Below are positions 5,916 to 7,764 of a DNA stretch of 7,764 nucleotides, one piece after another. The position numbers were made by a program, and so were the translations under genes. The stretch comes from Gammaproteobacteria bacterium (lineage in GTDB: Bacteria > Pseudomonadota > Gammaproteobacteria > SZUA-229). The stretch covers positions 1-7,764 of the forward strand of contig JAQICG010000133.1 in NCBI GenBank assembly GCA_027858635.1. Reading direction: 5' to 3'. Position 1 is the stretch's first letter; each line of letters opens with the position of its first letter. The notes under the pieces are model-generated. The model was not told the origin of the DNA, did no database searches, and saw only the letters and a program-made list of their open reading frames with translations.

Positions 5916-5931
5916 TGGCAAAGCTCAGGCA
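5916..5931 (+). promoter_or_regulatory. Candidate sigma-54 (-24/-12) promoter of the minor-pilin operon
   Basis: TGGCAAAGCTCAGGCA fits the sigma-54 pattern TGGCACG-N4-TTGCA, with TGGCA at -24 and GCA at -12 at the correct spacing, though the -12 TT is AG. It lies about 105 nt upstream of fimT in the ppa-fimT gap (5781-6035), which otherwise holds no gene. Sigma-54 is known to drive pilA in several gammaproteobacteria, so the context is sensible, but the match is imperfect. Confidence 0.27.
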
Positions 5932-5971
5932 GGATGCCGGGGTAAAGTGTCGAAAACTCAACCGTTCATCT

Positions 5972-5983
5972 GCGATATATCGC
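5972..5983. promoter_or_regulatory. 12-bp perfect palindrome upstream of fimT
   Basis: GCGATATATCGC is self-complementary and lies 52 nt before the fimT ATG. It could be an operator for a dimeric regulator. No regulator is identifiable, and a 12-bp palindrome could occur by chance. Confidence 0.25.
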
Positions 5984-6035
5984 GCCCCATCCATTCATGG
6001 TGGCAGCTCACTGATATTGGTCTTAAATTACAGAC

Positions 6036-6620
6036 ATGAAAAAGTACACAGGATATAGCTTGATTGAACTGATGGTGGCACTGGCGGTGCTGGCCATTAT
6101 TATATCTGTCGGTCTGCCGCAGATGTCGGTGTTCTTCAAGGGCGGCAGGATGGTGACAATCCCCAATGATCTTCTTGCGGGGCTGCATATTGCTCGCAGT
6201 GAGGCCATCAAGAGAAATGGCCGAGTGACCATGTGTAAGAGCGCGGACGCAGGTGCGGCTTCGCCTGTATGTGCAACCGGAGCTGTAGACTGGGATGAGG
6301 GCTGGTTTGTATTCGTGGAAGGCAGTGACGCGGGCAATACTATAGGGTCCTACTCCAGTAGTAACGATGGTGCTATCCTGAAGGTTAATACGGGCGTTGA
6401 AAACAACAAAGCCACGATCACCGCAGACAGTACCCAAATCGCTGATTATGTAACGTTTACCTCCCGGGGCACACCCAAACAGGCTAATGGCGCCACTCAG
6501 TCAGGCCTGTTCAGGGTCTGTGACGACCGCGGTCTGAGCAGTGCCCGAGGCGTGGTGCTGAATGCCTCCGGCCGGGTGCGGGTAACGCAGGACGCAGATA
6601 AAATCGAGACTTGCCCATGA
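6036..6620 (+). CDS. fimT: Minor type IV pilin FimT/FimU (GspH family)
   Basis: This is a pilin-like protein of the inner membrane and pilus tip that helps start type IV pilus assembly; FimT homologues in some bacteria also bind DNA for uptake. The 194-residue prepilin has a six-residue leader MKKYTG, then YSLIELMVALAVLAIIISVG. PilD should cut after Gly6, leaving Tyr at +1 (Phe is usual) and the essential Glu at +5. The globular part fits the GspH/FimT domain: LLAGLHIARSEAIKRNGRVTM (about 46-66), then CKS...C.....DWDEGW (Cys67 onward) and the C-terminal GVVLNASGRVRV. Two late cysteines (in RVCDDRG and ETCP) probably form a disulfide. It is first in an operon: its TGA overlaps the pilV ATG (ATGA). 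No clear Shine-Dalgarno precedes ATG 6036, but an upstream in-frame ATG (5997) runs into a stop. Confidence 0.9.
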   Translation: MKKYTGYSLIELMVALAVLAIIISVGLPQMSVFFKGGRMVTIPNDLLAGLHIARSEAIKRNGRVTMCKSADAGAASPVCATGAVDWDEGWFVFVEGSDAGNTIGSYSSSNDGAILKVNTGVENNKATITADSTQIADYVTFTSRGTPKQANGATQSGLFRVCDDRGLSSARGVVLNASGRVRVTQDADKIETCP

Positions 6621-7168
6621 TGCCGCAGCTTAAAAAAACAATGCCTAAACAGCAGGGCTTCAGTTTGATTGAAGCTATCGTCGCCTTTCTCATTCTTTCT
6701 ATCGGCATGCTGGGCATCGCCTCCCTGCAGATGCTTTCCTTGAAGGCAGGCCATACCGCCGAATTGCGCACCCTGGCGGTCATTAAGGCGGAAGAAATGT
6801 TTGAACGCATCCGCAATAACCCGATCGCTCTGGACCCGGCAAATACCGCTTCGGCCAGTTATGTGGCGACTACTACCGATGTAGGCACCGATTATGCGTG
6901 TGATGATTCCGGCGGCACGGTTAATCTGTGCACCTATGCGGAGATGGCGCAGTACGATATTTTCCAGTGGAAAACGGATTTAAGAAACAGTCTGCCTGAT
7001 AATGATAATACCAACGCCAGCATTACTGTGGTGCCTGTAACCGCGGGAAACCCGGCTGCAACAGTGACCATCACCATAAACTGGCAGGAACGAAAACAGG
7101 AGGCGCAAACCATGGATACCATAAATTACAGCGTAACCGCGCATATATGTGATAACACACTATGTTGA
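6617..7168 (+). CDS. pilV: Minor type IV pilin PilV
   Basis: PilV is part of the minor-pilin priming complex (FimU-PilV-PilW-PilX) of the type IV pilus. From ATG 6617 the prepilin has 183 residues. PKQQG/FSLIEAIVAFLILSIGMLGIASLQ shows the class III signal, with cleavage before Phe and Glu at +5, and the typical PilV pattern FSLIE..VA..ILSIG.LG.A.LQ followed by AEEMFERIRNNP. The C-terminal half contains ITINWQERKQ, a strand common in PilV. The ATG at 6617 overlaps the fimT stop by four bases, which favours coupling; an in-frame ATG at 6641 would leave a more usual six-residue leader and is a real alternative. Its TGA is followed after 17 nt by the preferred pilW start. Confidence 0.91.
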   Translation: MMPQLKKTMPKQQGFSLIEAIVAFLILSIGMLGIASLQMLSLKAGHTAELRTLAVIKAEEMFERIRNNPIALDPANTASASYVATTTDVGTDYACDDSGGTVNLCTYAEMAQYDIFQWKTDLRNSLPDNDNTNASITVVPVTAGNPAATVTITINWQERKQEAQTMDTINYSVTAHICDNTLC

Positions 7169-7172
7169 CTTT

Positions 7173-7176
7173 GAGG
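7173..7176 (+). promoter_or_regulatory. Ribosome binding site deciding the pilW start
   Basis: GAGG lies 9 nt before ATG 7186 and nothing comparable precedes the alternative in-frame ATG at 7162, which overlaps the end of pilV. It favours 7186. Confidence 0.5.
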
Positions 7177-7185
7177 CAGAAAAGA

Positions 7186-7764
7186 ATGAATCCCGGTTGC
7201 TCAAATCCTGAACGTTCATCTGGCTTCTCGCTCATCGAGCTGATGCTGGCCATGCTGATCGGCCTGATTATCATGGGTGGCGTCATGCAGCTGTTCATTT
7301 CAACACGAGACACCCAGCGCAGTAGTGAAGATCAGCTGGCATTGCTGGCCGATGCGCGCTTCGCGATCGATACCATTGCCTATGATCTCCGCCATACCGG
7401 GTTATGGGGTCGGCATAATGATCCCGCCATCATCGCCTGTCAGCAAGGCGGCGCGCCCTCCTATCCCTGCCCCGCGGGTGCCACGATGCCAGCGGCGACC
7501 GCCGACTGTGCGGCGAGTGCCTATATAAATCTGGGTGCCCCCTTGTTCGCCACAGATGGTACTAATCCTTATTCAGCCACCTGCGCCAACCAGTCATACA
7601 AAACCGGCACGGATGTGCTCAGCCTGCGCTATGCCGATACCAACCAGATCGGAACCACTGTTCTGGCCGATGATGTAGCTTATTTCCGCACCAGTACATC
7701 GGTAGGCATGCTGTTTATAAAAAAAGAGGGGGAGACGTTTCCAGCCTCACCTTATAACGATCTG
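7186..7764 (+). CDS. pilW: Minor type IV pilin PilW (3' end beyond the right edge)
   Basis: PilW is a minor pilin acting with PilV and PilX in type IV pilus assembly at the inner membrane. The frame is open to the edge, giving 193 residues of a protein usually over 300. It starts MNPGCSNPERSSG, followed by FSLIELMLAMLIGLIIMGGV, with Phe +1 and Glu +5. The segment QLFISTRDTQRSSEDQLALL and then ARFAIDTIAYDLRHTGLWG (about 57-75) is the characteristic PilW pattern (R.A...L..D.R..G..G), and further on GTDVLSLRY is typical. Several cysteines (in IIACQQG, YPCPAG, ADCAAS, ATCANQ) may form disulfides. ATG 7162, in frame, would add MLTLRQKR. pilX and pilY1 would be expected next but are outside the window. 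Confidence 0.92.
   Translation, partial: MNPGCSNPERSSGFSLIELMLAMLIGLIIMGGVMQLFISTRDTQRSSEDQLALLADARFAIDTIAYDLRHTGLWGRHNDPAIIACQQGGAPSYPCPAGATMPAATADCAASAYINLGAPLFATDGTNPYSATCANQSYKTGTDVLSLRYADTNQIGTTVLADDVAYFRTSTSVGMLFIKKEGETFPASPYNDL

Larger units (their letters stand above)
5781..6035. other. Divergent intergenic region between ppa and fimT
   Basis: These 255 bases hold no credible gene. A short open frame from 5861 runs through them into fimT in another frame and resembles no protein. Besides the possible sigma-54 site and the palindrome listed separately, the minus strand has an AT-rich TATATA-like box about 50 bases upstream of ppa with no good -35. A stretch around 5917-5945 faintly resembles a c-di-GMP riboswitch core but does not fold as one. 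Confidence 0.4.

Noticed and set aside
5881..5965. Stretch resembling the core of a GEMM-I c-di-GMP riboswitch (GGCAAAGC...GGATGCCGGGGT)
   Set aside because: The required first hairpin with a GNRA loop and the GACGCAAAGCC junction are not found, and the second stem cannot be drawn properly. A covariance-model search would settle it.
5861..6058. 65-codon open frame upstream of fimT
   Set aside because: No ribosome site of note, no recognisable protein features, and it runs into fimT out of frame.

Overview
The window looks like chromosomal DNA of an autotrophic, type IV-piliated gammaproteobacterium. A proteobacterial class I phosphoribulokinase points to the Calvin cycle. TrmB, ThiS, ThiG, Ppa, the minor pilins and the tRNA-Thr all read as gammaproteobacterial. 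A sulfur-, ammonia- or hydrogen-oxidising Chromatiales-like lineage is plausible, but the species cannot be fixed from this sequence alone. I see no insertion sequence, phage gene or CRISPR array.

Layout. On the minus strand at the left edge lies the 5' part of phosphoribulokinase (1-416). A gap of 195 bases holds a perfect 14-bp inverted repeat. Next come trmB (612-1310), thiG (1403-2122, with an out-of-place stop) and thiS (2195-2395), all on the minus strand and read in the order thiS-thiG-trmB, probably as one operon. A divergent promoter region (about 2400-2580) separates them from a plus-strand gene for an unrecognised exported, coiled-coil, cysteine-containing protein (2582-3640). A repeat-rich intergenic stretch (3641-3912) precedes thiO (3913-5001). 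Then come tRNA-Thr(CGU) (5120-5195), ppa on the minus strand (5232-5780), an intergenic stretch with a possible sigma-54 promoter, and a plus-strand minor-pilin operon fimT-pilV-pilW (6036 to the right edge, pilW incomplete).

How the genes work together. ThiO oxidises glycine to dehydroglycine, ThiS carries the sulfur as a thiocarboxylate, and ThiG joins these with deoxyxylulose phosphate to make the thiazole half of thiamine. All three are in the window, but thiO is separated from thiSG and lies on the other strand. FimT, PilV and PilW are pilin-like proteins that prime type IV pilus assembly at the inner membrane. The housekeeping genes (trmB, ppa, tRNA-Thr) have no evident link to either system.

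The most notable observation is in thiG. An in-frame TAA at 1403-1405 interrupts a reading frame that continues for 28 more codons with a recognisable ThiG C-terminal tail, ending 5 nt before the trmB GTG. It is either a nonsense mutation (or a sequencing error) at a position that is usually Glu, or a truncated but functional allele. Second are the dispersed intergenic repeats: one 14-bp palindrome arm is shared between the trmB 3' flank and the thiO upstream region. I found no convincing new defence or mobile system here.
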